DNA of 64,000 nt from Sitta carolinensis (taxonomy: Eukaryota > Chordata > Aves > Passeriformes > Sittidae). Location of the stretch: assembly GCA_032173965.1 (NCBI GenBank), contig JAVUNC010000006.1, forward strand, positions 38,721,870-38,785,869. The letters run 5' to 3'. The translations under genes were made by a program, and so were the position numbers. The notes under the pieces were generated by a model, which had not been told where the DNA came from, did not search any database, and worked only from the letters and a program-made list of their open reading frames with translations. This document shows positions 24,536 through 37,957 of this stretch, in pieces (the first letter of the stretch is position 1; every line of letters starts with the position of its first letter).

Positions 24536-25887
24536 CCGCAGACACTGAAGCTGCTGCTGAGACCGTCTTACCGAGTGAAAAGGAGTTACAGTACTCAGTG
24601 CTGCTTTCCAGTTTCTCCTGCTGACATATTTTGCTTTGAAGTTGATTCCATCCCAGCAATTAATAAAATAACTCAAGAACTTCCACCCAGCTTCACCTCC
24701 ATAATAGCAACTATCCATTGATTTCAGGTATATTTGTTGAATGGGTGTAATTTGCCACACAAGAAAAGAGTATATGCAGAAACTATAAATATGAAGAGCC
24801 TCATGACGTTTTACCATAAGGGAGAATTTTAAAGTAATCATTATAGCAAAAATTATGCATAGACTTTAGTACAACACAACAGTAATAAAGAGGAAAAGAG
24901 ATTCTATTTAATGAAAACATTACATTTTATTAGCTTTCCAGTAAAATCAAAGCAAGATGCAGGAGGGGCAAAGCTAGAGAGTCAAGTCTTCTTTTTATTC
25001 CTGTATAGATACAATAATAGAGATACCAAACTCAAAGAGCTTCACACTAATGCCATCAATGTAGACATTTATGTAGATATTCCAGCATACATAGAAGCAT
25101 ACATAGACTATGCTACCAACAGTAAGACCAGTTGTTTCTTCTTGTTAGTTTCAAATCTCTCCATAAATGCTACGAAGTAAGTGAATGAATCATGATGATA
25201 GTGAGAAGATGATACTGGTAATGAGGCTGAGACAACTCGAGTGAGCCACATGTATTATACAGACATATATACAGCAGCAATGAAATAATTTGACTGCTAA
25301 CTTCCTGGATGAGATTTAAATCACTTACAGGGAAAAAATTATGAATCAAATGTATGAGTTTTTAAACCAAGAATCGACCCCTCTCCCTCACCCTCCTTCT
25401 CAAAATCTTTGCTTTTTCTATGTTATTAAGTAGCAGGAAGGAGCAGCCAGGAAAACTCCTATCATCCCATTTATTGTGTGTTCTCATGCTCTAATTTTTG
25501 CCTCTATTACTTAATTTGAAAGGATTATTTGTATTTTGGAATTATATTCCAAAATGTTTCTTAATGTAGAAGGAGTTGCTTTGTGCCTTTTGTGAGTCTT
25601 ATAGTAGCAACTTCTCATCTAAATCTGCAAAGCAAGGAGATCAGAAAGATGGATAAATCATACAGTATGTGGCAATACAGCACCTTATGGTACTTGCGCA
25701 TGCCTTTCAGAAAAAATCTGAGACCACTTTCTAACAACAGGATAGCATCATTGTCCCCCTCTTTCAGAACACAGAAAATAATACCAAAGAAAGGGTCTCC
25801 TCTTCCCAAAGGCACATTTGGCAATTGAACAGGCAGCCGAGTCAGAAAAATTAAAAGCTCCTTGAAGCTCCAGTCCCAAATATTGCA

Positions 25888-26022
25888 TTATTTTTTTTTT
25901 TTAATTTGCTTTTTTTGTTGTTGCTGTTGTTGTTTTGTGGGGTTTTTTGTGGGTTTTTTTGTTTGTTTTGTTTGTTTGTTTTGTTGTTGTTTTTGAGGGC
26001 TTTTTTTTTTTTTTTTTTTTTA
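25888..26022. repeat. T/G-rich low-complexity tract (TTG, TTTG, T21)
   Basis: A T12 run, then TTG and GTTTT units, G4 runs, (TTTG)n, and a T21 run at 26001-26021. It is A/C-rich on minus. Frames through it translate to poly-Phe/Leu or poly-Lys/Asn and are not genes. Confidence 0.85.
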
Positions 26023-26607
26023 ATGTTCTTTAGAACACACTGCATAGTTCTTACCAACAGCATAGAACAGAAGACAGTCCTGGTAGCAACATTTTATCCA
26101 AATATGAAGGGCAAAGAACAGTATCGTCACATGTTCAAAGAAACTAAACTTTTTTTTCTCAATTAAAGTACCTTTCCCTGTGGGACCTGGGTGCCTGAGG
26201 TGTTAAAAATGCACCAGAGTTACACCTTCATTGTTGCTAGGAGTATGAGATGAACTAGCTTCAGCCTCCCTCTAAGAGCATAACAGTATCACAGAAATTA
26301 TGTCTAACTGATTACAAAGCCAGCAGGATTCCAGCCTTCTGCAGGGGGTGCAAAACACTGCATACATATGTCCTTTAGGTTTAGCTCTCTTTTTACTACC
26401 TCCATTCCGAAGGGTGCCACTTCTTTATGATCTTTGTATTTTTTAACTTGCATATTAACCAGTATGTATAATAAGTCTACTGGGAACCCAGATGTATTGG
26501 TAGGGGGAACATTAAAATGCATAGAAATCATACCATTAACAAGCACAAAATTTGCAAGTGGAGATACTTTGTTTTCAAATATTACAGGCAAGCTATGTGT
26601 GCATTAA

Positions 26608-26785
26608 CTAGTAATGCACACTGGTCCTCTCTGCCTGAAGTGAGAAACTACTGAGAGAAGGATGGTAAGTGGCACTTGGACCTAACATGGAGGAGTCTTT
26701 TTATTTCACTTAAGGAGCTATTGAGGAAGGATCAAATGCTTCTGGAAAACTGAGGGATCAGTAGTGCAGACTGGAGTGTTTAATG
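26608..26785. repeat. Diverged direct repeat, copy 1 (partner at 27536)
   Basis: This segment aligns by eye to 27536-27711. Shared landmarks are ctaaggagctat-like text (cttaaggagctat in both), aggaag.atca, gcttctg, ctgagggatcag and gtgcagactg. The best-matching 90 bases (26694-26782) differ at roughly one base in five; the upstream half is weaker. It may be a local duplication or two copies of an unnamed dispersed repeat. Confidence 0.6.
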
Positions 26786-27535
26786 CTAAAGGCATTTAAA
26801 AGCTTACCCACCTCAAAGAGTGTCCTTCACAGGGAACAGAACAGAGACCTCAGCTGCTGTTACTTTTTGAAGAGTCATTGACTATTTTCCTGCTTCTTAA
26901 ATAGGAACGGTTAGCACAAGATAGTGACCATATAGCAACACAGATGACACTATTGTGACTGAAATTGTTCCTGATATTTAATACCTAGAGCACTGGTATA
27001 TATTTTATCTATTTAAGATAAACTAAATTTCCAGGTTACATAACAGAAAACAAGTACAATCCAATAAAAAGACTTAATGGGAAGTTCTACTGAATCTACC
27101 AATACAAGAAATGGAAACATACAAGACTCTCTCCAAATGCCCCCTTATCCTTTCTCTTCTCGACCTGCAAGTTAAATACTTCCTTTCGGTTGCTACCCTC
27201 TAAGCTTTTCATTTTCATCTTAGTATTTGCAGAATTTCTTATTTATCCAGGACTCTACAACACTAATGCAACCTCAAAATAAAGTTTTAGGAGGCAGAAC
27301 ATGGCAGAGTTGTGCTGCCAGCAAAAACTTGAACCCACTTCTCTAGCTGCAAATAATTTGTTTAATGACATTTCACCCTTCTATTTCCAGAAACCTTTCA
27401 GCAGTAGTCACAACGAATATTCCCAAATGAACTGGGACCCTGCTAGCAGAAACCCACCTCAGTGATAGCAACAAGATCTGTACCCACTGATGAAAATCTT
27501 CCTCAGGTGCTTCACAGACACCACCAATCTCCAGT

Positions 27536-27711
27536 CTCCTAATAGCACAGACTGCTTGCTTTCTACCTGAACTGCAAAATCCAGATGAGAAACACAAGTG
27601 GTATGTAGACCTACAGGCAAGAGCCTCCTTATTCAGCTTAAGGAGCTATCAAGGAAGAATCACAGGCTTCTGAAAGCTGAGGGATCAGATGTGCAGACTG
27701 AAGGATAGTTG
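27536..27711. repeat. Diverged direct repeat, copy 2 (partner at 26608)
   Basis: Second copy in the same orientation, about 930 bp from the first. The conserved core is 27622-27705, with cttaaggagctat and ctgagggatcag as anchors. Neither copy carries a convincing reading frame. Confidence 0.6.
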
Positions 27712-29705
27712 AGGATTTACAGATAAAGATGACATCTGAGGCAAATATTGAGAACTCCTTTGAAATTCAGATTTTAAAAATCACAGCTTTCATGTCAGCT
27801 AAGGAGCATGTAAAGGAAAAAAAATGCCCTGAGAGAAGAAGAGGGAATTATGAAGTTAAGCACATAGCTTTAAACATATCCATATTTCTCTGTCCTCAGT
27901 GCTCCCAATAACAAACAGTGTAAGATCCAAACTGATGCCATCCCTCTTCTCAAGAAGATGCTATAACCCTTGAGTCACGTATACCTTCATAAAAATCCTC
28001 TATGCTTCATACAACATCTGCATGTAATCCTAATATTGCTAAAATTAGATAGGAGTACACCAGATAACTAATTGTAAGGAGTCATCCTAAAAGAGCAACA
28101 TACCAGGAGAAAGAGAAAAGAGAAACAAAGCAGATCTCTTCCCATAGGAAGTAGACTTACTCCTGGAAAGGTACTACTAACATTTGGGGATCTTCTTTTT
28201 GTGCCCAACAAGAGAAAAGTTAATGATCATTTAAAAAAGTCTGGAGCCCTTCAGAGTACAAACCATAGCTGAACACAAGGAAGAAAGTGGTGACATGATA
28301 GACCCTGAGCTCAACTGATGCCTGTGCATCTTCATCAGCCATCTTCATTGCAATCAAGGTTTATCAGTCCTTGTGCATCACATTTAAAATAGTAGTAAAA
28401 TTTTTAAGGAAATAAAAAAATCTAGTTGCATTGGGATTACATATTAGTTGAAGCTCTTTTGAGGACAATTTAACCAGTAAGGCTGCTTCACTATCAAGTA
28501 ATAGTAATGCTGACCTCTGGCTAAGTTGTAAAAACTGTAGAATTTGATTAATGGCATAAGCTGGTCACAAACATCTCTCTTATAACATCTAACTCTTTCC
28601 ATTTCCCATGGAAAGCTTAGTGACAAGCATATTTTGTTTTCCATTGCAAGTTTGAAAAGACATACTTTTCCTCTGAGAAAAAGTTAATTTGTGTGTTGCC
28701 TTTTCAAAGGCTCAAAAAAACCCAAACCCACAAACGTCACCACGTTCTTTTTCTCCCTCTCCAGCTGCCTGTTTAAAAAAGGAGGTAGCAATTGTATAGG
28801 GATGGGTAGATTTTACACACCTCTCTCCCCATATATTACTCCCCACGATGTCTCTATTTCTAGCTGGTGTACAGCTGGTGTGCTGCAATGCTCACCAAAC
28901 CAGTATTTTTCTAATTTCTATCATTCACATGAGCATTCTGAGAATGAATCCATGCATGTTTAGAAAGCATTCAGATTCTGTGCTGAACAAATGCAGCAAA
29001 ACTACTAGCATTTATACAGTCCATACCATCAGCAAACATATAATTTTAATACTATCACAGTAGCAGAATATTTACAGATTCTCTTGAAAATGTGGAACTT
29101 CGGATTCTACAGTCAGTGCAAGATAAACACCACAGTAAGTAGAACTGACCATCAAGTTCCATGGGTCAATCAGTTGAGGAAACTTGATTCCCAGGACAGT
29201 ACCAGACTGCTAATACAGGCCACAATACAAGTCATTGGCACAACCATACAGCACAAGAGTTTTAAACTTCTCTATAGTTCCCACAATTTCAAGGGGAATA
29301 AGCACTCCTCTCAAGCAGGGTTTTAGTTGGCAGGAGATGTTGGTTTTTTAATTTGTTTTAAAAAGCAAAAGGATAAGGCAATTCAGGATGATGTATTAAG
29401 AATCACTGCAGAATCAGTCAGGAAAAACAAGTGCCATCACTTAGCTCATCACATCCCCAAGAATATTAATGATGTAGTGAAGCAAGGGTTCGATGGAATA
29501 TTCAAAGAAATAATCAAGCCTGGAGAATGAGGATTGAATCCCAGAAGACTCCTGTTTCTAAATTGTTAAGAGTATTGGTTCTTAAAGAAGTCAGGTTTTC
29601 ATAGAAATAAATACTTCTCTCTGCAAGTATATTAGCCTGATCTCACTAAGGTCTTCCAGAATAATGCACTGGATGACACTTTGTAGGACCACAGGTCAAG
29701 TTTAG

Positions 29706-29766
29706 GTTTGTTTGGGTTTTTTTTCTTTTGGTTTGTTTGTTTGTTCGTTATGCTATTTTTATTTGT
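29706..29766. repeat. T/G-rich low-complexity tract ((GTTT)n)
   Basis: GTTTG and T8 units are followed by GTTTGTTTGTTTG and a T-rich end. The composition is like the 25888 tract. Confidence 0.7.
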
Positions 29767-31439
29767 TTAGCCTGTATTGCTAATGGATGCTTTAGATTAC
29801 TAGTCGTAAACTACTCCCTCTTACTAGTTTGTGACCTTTTATCAAGTGTAGCATTTCCAATTGCATTCTAAGAAGGAGCTGGATGATTTGTTGGAATCCT
29901 GAATCACCTGAGTGACAAGCAATTATCCCCGGACACCAGCCTGGGTTTATCGCCCAATGATTAAACAAACGTGCTTCTGGACTGAACCCCCATTTGCTCA
30001 CAGGAAGAGGCTTCAGGGTTTCCCCTCTTGCTTCCTTTTTTATTTATTTTTTTTGTTAAGGAAAAGATGGAAACTAGTTCTGACCCTTTTCACTGCAAAG
30101 ACTAATTAACTGTATCTCCAACTGACAGCAGTTCAGTTTTAACAAATTCATGTGCACAAATTCAATGGCAGCTTGATTTTCAGAGGTGCTGAAAGGAAGC
30201 TATAAAGCACATCAGTCTGAAAAATCAGATGAACTGGTATGCAAATTCAAAGTCTCAATAAATGGTAGAGCAATTTTATAGGGAGGGACATATTTATAGA
30301 CAGGTCATTTCTCATTCACTCCCATGTCCAGTTTTAAAGGTTGCTAAATATTTGTTTAATGCAAAGCATGCTTAATAGCAAATTGGTAGCTGAAGTTTTA
30401 CCAAGATGTTTGTACAAGCCTGCAAGCAACTGGGTCACATTCAATATCTCTTAATGTCACTTGCACGATTTCAAGCAGGTACAGAGTAAAAAAATGTGTC
30501 AAGTATTACTGAGATGAGTTGGAATTAAAGGACTTGTAATTTCTCATTCAACATCACTAGCATCACAAAGCAAAACAGCTTCTAGTTTTATACCAATGCT
30601 GACTTTTAATGAGGTGTCAAATACAGACACATGGTTTCATGTAAAGAACAATTAAAAGACTATTTCTATCAGAACACCAATCTAGAACAACCATCTGGAT
30701 CAGCAAATTTACTCTTTTATATTTATAGCCAAATACAAGCAATAGCCACATAGTCAAAAATTATGCAAAGAACATCTGCTCTCTTGCCAGCACAAAAAAA
30801 TATCCCTTCAGCATTTAAATAAATGCAATGTGAAAATGCACCTTTTCTGTGACTTTTCTCTTTCATAAGCCACATCTGATGACCTGTTGAAGAATGCTCA
30901 CTGCTAGAATAGAAATTCCACGTATGTCAGATTATGACATTAAGGTGAATATTTATACTATATGGAAACATGTTTGCAGAACAAGAACTGGACCACAGAG
31001 GTCCTGCCACAGCACAGAGCACATCTGACATCCAGGAAATAAAAAGAACAGGAGGCATTTTTGGTTCACTGAACAAATTGGCAACATCAGCAGAAAGAAG
31101 AGAAAATAATTTCATGCCAAACAGAACATGTCCCTGGTTCCTGGACCAAAAATTGCCCTACAAAAGCAACTCAAAAAATGTTCTGCATGGAGTTGGTTTT
31201 TTTTAATTCAAAGCCAAATAGGGCTGAAGTATTCACACTATGCCTTCTTTGCTGTGGTATTCAACGGCGAGGTCAGGCCTCCAAAGTTTCTGACATATAG
31301 AAATTCATGGGTCAAGGAAGGCTGCATCCAAATGTACTGAGGGAGCCAGCCACTGTCTATGAAAGAACACCTTCAATCACCTTTGAAAGGCTGCAGTCAC
31401 AGAAGGTCTCAAAGTGACAAAAATATTTTAAAAAGCTGG

Positions 31440-31510
31440 CCTTGTTTTACGTAGGGAGTTGGACCACAGACCTCCAGAGACCACTTTCCAACCTCAGTTT
31501 TTCTATGAAA
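31440..31510 (+). mobile_element. CR1 LINE, short 3'-terminal fragment
   Basis: The text gggagttggaccacagacct, followed by ccactttccaacctcag and ttctatga, matches the conserved 3' end of CR1 elements, where a 'ttggact..atgacctcc..ttccaacctc' block precedes the ATTCTATG octamer repeats. The 5' limit is uncertain. This is the only CR1 piece here in antisense orientation to NRXN3. Confidence 0.65.
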
Positions 31511-33319
31511 ACATTTTATTTCACTGGCAACAAGAAGTTTTTGGTTTCACTGACTTGGAAAATAAATAATTTTAGAATAAGTTAAACACTGAGACATTGT
31601 TAAAAATGAAAAGTCAAAATATATTTATAGTAAATGTCATAATATTTTTATGTTTCCCATTTTTCAAAAACACTTGTCAAGTTCAAACTAAATTGACAAA
31701 TAGATGCAGTCACCATAAATCTGCATGTTTCAGCTAATAAACTGTTCAAATGAAAACACTTAATCTAATTGTACTTGGCAGCTGGTTTCAGCAATACTAC
31801 TCCTGGAAAAAACAAAACATTTGTGAGAAAAGAACTGAATATAAAATTAATAACCTCAGGCAAAGCCTACATACAGATGTCCCCATTTACCAATATTTAT
31901 TAATCTAAAGTACTGACCAACATAGACAAAACTACTCATAGCATCAGACATGAAAACAACAACCGACTGCAAATCCCTATCTATAAACTCAGGTCTGTGA
32001 GCTCAAGGTGAACAGCAGCTCTGCTGTACCATGCACAGCAATGTACTGAACACACTAATGGCAGCTGCCTTTTCCATCACAGTTATTCTTTTGGACTGCA
32101 CTCTTAAGATGGTACAGATGCTTACAGTATAATCCCTTACAGAATAATCCCTAAGGAAGCAGGTAGATTTTGGATATAATTATCAGTTGGGAGACTTTGC
32201 CCTTATCAAATTGATTCTGATTTTTTTATCTTCATGTTGAAAGATTTGTCAAAAATGCTTCCTACACTCCTCCTCTGTGTTCATGGAAGAGATGGCTCTC
32301 ACAGCCCAATCACTGACACCAGAGCAGAGTAACATGGAGGAAATCAAATCTGCCCTGAATAGGCAACCATTCTAAATCAACCCCATTCTCCCTGGGTGCC
32401 TCTCATCACAGCAGTGATTCAGTTCAAGCCCTCTTCAGTCAAAGTTATTAGACATGAACAGCAATCCCCAGGGCATCTCAGCAGGAGGAAGCCTGGACAC
32501 CTCCACTTCTCTATATGCTCCCATACAGTGGGAAATAGGCTGTATCTCCAGTGTGCCTGACCTGACAGCTTTCCTCTGAAAAAAAGAAAAAAAGAAAAGA
32601 AAAGCACGCAGACACATTTCTCGTGCAGCCCTCTCACCCTGAACAAACACTGGGAATGAGTTTTAAAGTCAGACTGCAAGATTGTGCAGAGAAACGCCTG
32701 AATCTGCTTACCAAGGTTTTGTTTGTGGCAGTTTTTAATTTCTTTCCTGACAGTGTGGACCCCTTTATTAACATAACATGATTTATGCAAATAACCACAG
32801 CTAGCATAGGAGACATTTATTTTATTATGCCCAGAATTTACATGCATTTGAAGAAAGATATTTTTTTCTAGCTGGCTGTAAAATTGTCACTAATATTATA
32901 CAAACACTTCTCTGGCTTTAGGCCAGAGTCCCTGCTATGCATGTATCACATAGTCACTCAACATCTAGTTTCAGGAGGGCAAGATCTACAGCTAAACTAA
33001 TTCTCTGAATAGGACTAGCACCAACTTTTGTCAGTGGCCTTTGTGCTGAAGTTTTATCATGAGGCTGGCAGTCTGGCTTTCATTAATACTAAGGTTTCTG
33101 CTAGCCACCACTCTGAATCAAAGTAAGCACGTGCAACAGTGTGGGAAGGCATGGTGGGGAGATGCAAAGCAAAAAAAAAAAAAAAATTCACAATGGGCTG
33201 ATCCTGAAAATGTCTCTCCTATCCCTTCCTTCTCTAGTGTTTGCATACCTTCTGTCCATATGGGCAACACACTGGCTGTGCAACAGAACCACAACAGGCC
33301 AGAAAAGTCCTGCCTTGCA

Positions 33320-33347
33320 GTCTCTGTCATTCGGAAATGACAGAGAC
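33320..33347. other. Perfect 12-bp inverted repeat with 4-base loop
   Basis: Arm gtctctgtcatt (33320-33331), loop cgga (33332-33335) and arm aatgacagagac (33336-33347) pair without a mismatch. In the minus-strand transcript the loop reads UCCG, a member of the stable UNCG tetraloop class, though closed here by U-A instead of C-G. Confidence 0.85.
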
Positions 33348-36300
33348 CGGACTGAAGAAGTAAAGCATCTCAGCAAATGACTACAGACTGGCACGGTTCT
33401 AAGAGGCTTTCATTCCATTACAAACCTTTAAAATATTGGAAATATTTGGGAACAATATTTGCATTTAGAACAACTTAGATATCTGTGAAATTTAACCATA
33501 GGTAGTCTTACAATGGAAAAACAGGTCAAAAATTTCTTGCAAAAAAATGCAGACAGTAACAAGGACAAAGGAATACCTTGAAAATATATGGATAAGAATC
33601 TTTGCTTTCATTAACACTTTCATGTGTAATGACACTGAGCCAATCCTATACAGAGTATGAATCAGCTCCATGTTAGCCACTTGAACAGCTTAAACTGTTT
33701 TCTAACTACCACCTAAGTATGCCAATGCTAAGAAATTAATCACCACCAACTGCATTCCACATAAACAACTATCAGAATCTGTCAATTACCTTGTAATCTC
33801 AAATTAATTTAGCATTTTTTTCCACTTTCTACATACACCTATCCTGTCAAAACAATTAAATCCATCAACTAATAAAAGGGAAAATATGTATTTCTGAAGG
33901 CTTAGAGGGAATAACATAACCACAGCATTAGAAATAGACTGCATGAGCCCTTGGGAACATTGAAAATGTATTCAAACTTGCAAAACTGAACAAACACCCA
34001 GAGTTATTTCCAGCTGACACCTTACGCTATCCTGTCACAACAGATATATAACACACATAAGAAAAAATGACCTCAAAGAGCTTTACACTTAAATAGCCAC
34101 AGACTAAATCAGAGGCATTTCTCTTTTTCCTACAGAAGCATTACTGAACTGAGAGGTAGAAGAGTCTGAAGTCCTCACACTCATATTTCTCTGGATAGAT
34201 CAGATTAACAGTTGTTTCCTACATTACAGCAATATTTAGAGACATCTTGCAAAATATTATGCCTCTCTGTAATGGGTGTTTAGTAAAAGTGAATGGCTGT
34301 TTATAAACCTAAGCACAAGTAGCTTATTTCTCAAGTGCAATCAGTGTTATTTTTCTCCACAGAAAAAGCCTGGTAACCTCAAGGTATGTTTAAGCAACAT
34401 TATAACTATCATGGCGAAGAAATAACTCATAAACGTGTTGGGAGGTTTTAGCACATTCTTTGAAGTTGACTGATGTGAATTATCTCTTTCTTGACTTCTC
34501 CTTTAATCCCTGACAGTTGTTGGGGAAACAAGGAGAAATCTGGCTCAAAAATTATTTCTCTCATTGGCTGTGTGTCACTTTACTTCCTATGTATCTGACT
34601 CTTTCCCTACAAGATTCCTGCGGAATTACAGGTTTTACCATGCTAAGGAAGCCTGACTGAGAAAGCAACCGCTTGCAATGGTGTGACCATAAGCTTAGTG
34701 CACACACAGCTCTGGGGAGGCCCTGGAGATCTGCAAGAGCCAGTTTGTCCTTGGCTTATGTATTGCTGGCACTAAATTAATCCCATCTATGGTATCTTTG
34801 TGATCTGGGAGTACTTATCTTGTCAGCAAAGAGTGAATTAGCTAGGAAACACAAGAAAGTTTAAATTAAATTCCTAGAACAGCCTACTCTACAAATAACA
34901 CAAGTGAGCTGGTGGTAAATAGAACTCAAGACATCTGATGTTCCCAAGGTTGCTGTGCTTCTTATTAAGCTTTCTTCAGACACTTGCTAGAGATTTAGTC
35001 AGTTAGCCAGCCAGCTTTACCTTAGTCTCTATAGAAAATGGGAGATCTCCCTGAAAAAAATTAAAAGTAGTGTCTGCTCAGCAGTGAACATAGTCCAAAC
35101 ATCTTGTATTCATAAGAAGTTCAAAAATTCAAAAGGAAAAAAAAAGTGTAATATAAACTTTTATTATAACTTCCCAATCAACTAGAAAATTATCTGGAAA
35201 ATGAAAAGCCTTCTGCCACCCCAACCAATGCCTCTCTTCTTCACCCAGAGAAAGTCTGCATGTAAAGTTATGAAAGCTAAATCTGCTAGTCAAAATAAAC
35301 CAGAAATTCAATGAAATGACAAGGACAAAAAATGAAACCCCAGTTGCCAGAAGATCCTGTGTCCACAGATCCCTTGCATTCAAACACAGAAGTAGCATCT
35401 CAGACTGTCAACTGCCACAATGTCCCAAAGGAAGTGATACAGTCCTACAGAGCCAGGATCTAACAACTGCAGAAGTTTGAGTACTGCACTTTGGAATACA
35501 CTTTGAAAGTAAAGGGAGATGAGTACCACCAAGGTAGTACAGAGGCAGTTCTGCAACCTGGAGGAGCCACTGGTATGAGTTACAGTGAAAAGGACTTAGA
35601 GCAAATAGAAAGGCTTCAACATTGTGACTAAACATAAGTGATTTACGTGCACTACATGGGGAACCAAGAAGCTACAAGCTGAAGAGAAAGTTTGTAACAG
35701 CCATATCTATCTATTAAGAAGGTGGCTTTTCTTCAAGCATCCGCCCCAGCTTGCTAAGACTCAAGCAAATCTCCCTTGCTTAGCATCTGATTTTGTCAGG
35801 ACACAGGAACGAAAGCTGCTTCTATCTACTACAACACACAAATTGAAGACTTATTTAAAACCTGGAGAGTTCTGTCAAGACTTGTATACTAAACTGAATT
35901 GTAATGCTATGCATAACAATTTAGAAATTCATCCAATCACAGCAAATAAGTCTGGTAAGACAGACACATATGATCAGATGTTATTGTTCACAGTTCACTT
36001 AAAAAGCACACTTAGCAGTGTATTTAGTGATTTCAAAAAATCACTGATAAAAAAAAACGCTTGCAATTTAGTCAAGTAGTCATTCCATGACTGACTACAC
36101 ACAGAAGACTTGCAAAGAGGAATGACTGAAACTGTCTACTTTGACAAAAAAAAAAAAAAAAATGAATTCCATTTTAACACTGATAATAAACACAGCAGAA
36201 ATAATAGTAAATACAATATTTTTCCACTCATTTATGGTTTGAATAATCACATCAATAAGTTCCTAATCTGCTGATCTAAAAATGCCTGAAACACCTATCT

Positions 36301-36351
36301 TCACTGAGAAAGATAACCAAAGACACTTTAATTATTTTTTGTTCTGGTTTT

Positions 36352-36413
36352 GGGGGGGGGGGAGGGGGTTGTTTGTTTGTTTGTGTTTATGTTTGTTTAT
36401 TGTTTGTTTGTTT
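36352..36413. repeat. G-run (G11 A G5) followed by (TTTG)n
   Basis: Positions 36352-36362 are all G, then one A, then five G, then a (GTTT)n-type microsatellite with single interruptions up to 36413. Confidence 0.88.
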
Positions 36414-37253
36414 CAGGTATTTTTCTCCTGATGTCTTCACTTTTAAATACCTTCTCATATTTTTGGTGTTTCACACTTTTTGTCCTTGTAAAAATGGACA
36501 AAACAATGTTGCATAACTTTAGAAAAGCAAAGCTTGCCTCTGATATGTTTAATCCCAACAAACATAAGAGCAGTATTATGTGCAATTACCAAAGACTTTC
36601 TCACAGAACAGTCAAAGCACAAAATTTCTAGTTGGTTCTAGAACTGTGACTGTCAACCCTGTTTCAGGATATGCTCCTTGACAGCTCCCAGCATCCTTTC
36701 ATCATTTTTATGTGATGTTTTCATCCAGTCCCCTAAATTTAATCTCCTACATTACCATTATGTGCTACTTTGATTAGATTTTTCTCTAATAGTAATAGCA
36801 AAGTACTTACATAACTGTTGTATAAATGTGATGAGTTCCTTATGAGAAAGCAAAACTGTATAACTTTACTGGAGCTGCAAGGCATGTTCTCTCAGCTGCT
36901 TATCTCCAATTCCACAGGTAATCATCCAAATGCTGTGCAGGGTTCTGCTTGCAAGGCTCTGCCACTTCTCACAAAGCTGCCTGCGTGTAGCACTTGATCT
37001 CACACCATAGCATCTGACAGAAATGTTGTCAAGAAAGAGAACTTTGGAATCTGTCCTTAAGGTGTTGAATAGACTTGATTACATAAGGGTGGAAATCACA
37101 AGTTGGATGAGTTTTTTAGTGATATTCAAACCTATACTGGATAAGGCTCTGCAGACTGACCTAATTAAACCTACCTCACATAACGTCCCAGATGAACGGC
37201 TCAGGATTTCCCTTTCGAGATAAATTATTCAAAATTATCTTATCTTGTCTCCC

Positions 37254-37957
37254 AGAATCATAGAATGGTTTGGTTGGAAGGGGCCTTAAAGATCATCTAG
37301 TTCAACCTCCCTGGCATGGGCAGGGACACCTTCCACAAGATCAGGTTGCTCAGAGCTCCACCCAACATGGCCTTGAACACTTCCAGGGATGAGGCAACCA
37401 CAGCTTTTCTGGGCAACCTATTCCAAGGTCTCACCACCCCCACAGTAAAGAATTTCTTCTTAGTATTTTCAATCTAAATCTACTGTCTTTCAGCTTAAAG
37501 CCATTCTCCCTTGTCCCATCAGTATGTGCCCTTATAAAAAGTCCCTCCCCACCCCCAGGGTCTTTCAGGCACTGGAAGGCTGCAATTAGGTCACCCCTAA
37601 GCCTTCTCTTCTCTAGAGTGAAGAGATACCATGTCTCTCAGTCTTTTCTCAAAAGAGAGGTGTTCCAGCCCTCTAACCATCTTCATGACTCTCCTCTGGA
37701 GTTGCCCCCAACAAGTACATGTCCTTCCTGTGCTGGGGCTTTAAGAGTTGGACACAGAACTCTAATAAAACTGGGGTCTCTACAGAGTAGAATACAGCAG
37801 CCCTGCTGGCCACCCTTCTTTGGATGCCGCCCTAATTTGGCTTTCTGGGCTGTGAGCACACATTGCTGGGTCACGTCCAGCCTCTCATCAACACCTTTGA
37901 GTCTCAGCAGGGCTGATCTCGACCTGTTCATCCTCAAACTGTGTTGATACTGGGGTA
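37254..37957 (-). mobile_element. CR1 LINE, 5'-truncated 3' untranslated part
   Basis: The block reads, on plus, as the reverse complement of a CR1 3' end. It starts agaatcatagaatggtttgg (minus: ATTCTATG octamer repeats at the terminus) and continues through ggacaccttccacaagatcag, cttgaacacttccagggatg, tctgggcaacctattcca and cacagtaaagaatttcttc. Further on come the cttctcttctctagagtga and ggctttctgggctg landmarks. About 700 bp remain, which is typical of the 5' truncation of most CR1 insertions. Frames inside (37618-37947 plus, 37683-38054 minus) are not coding. It lies in the same orientation as NRXN3. Confidence 0.92.

Noticed and set aside
26304..26591. Minus-strand 95-codon open frame
   Set aside because: The protein has no domain I recognise, no splice or promoter context, and lies in intron beside a diverged repeat. 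One such frame is expected by chance in 64 kb.
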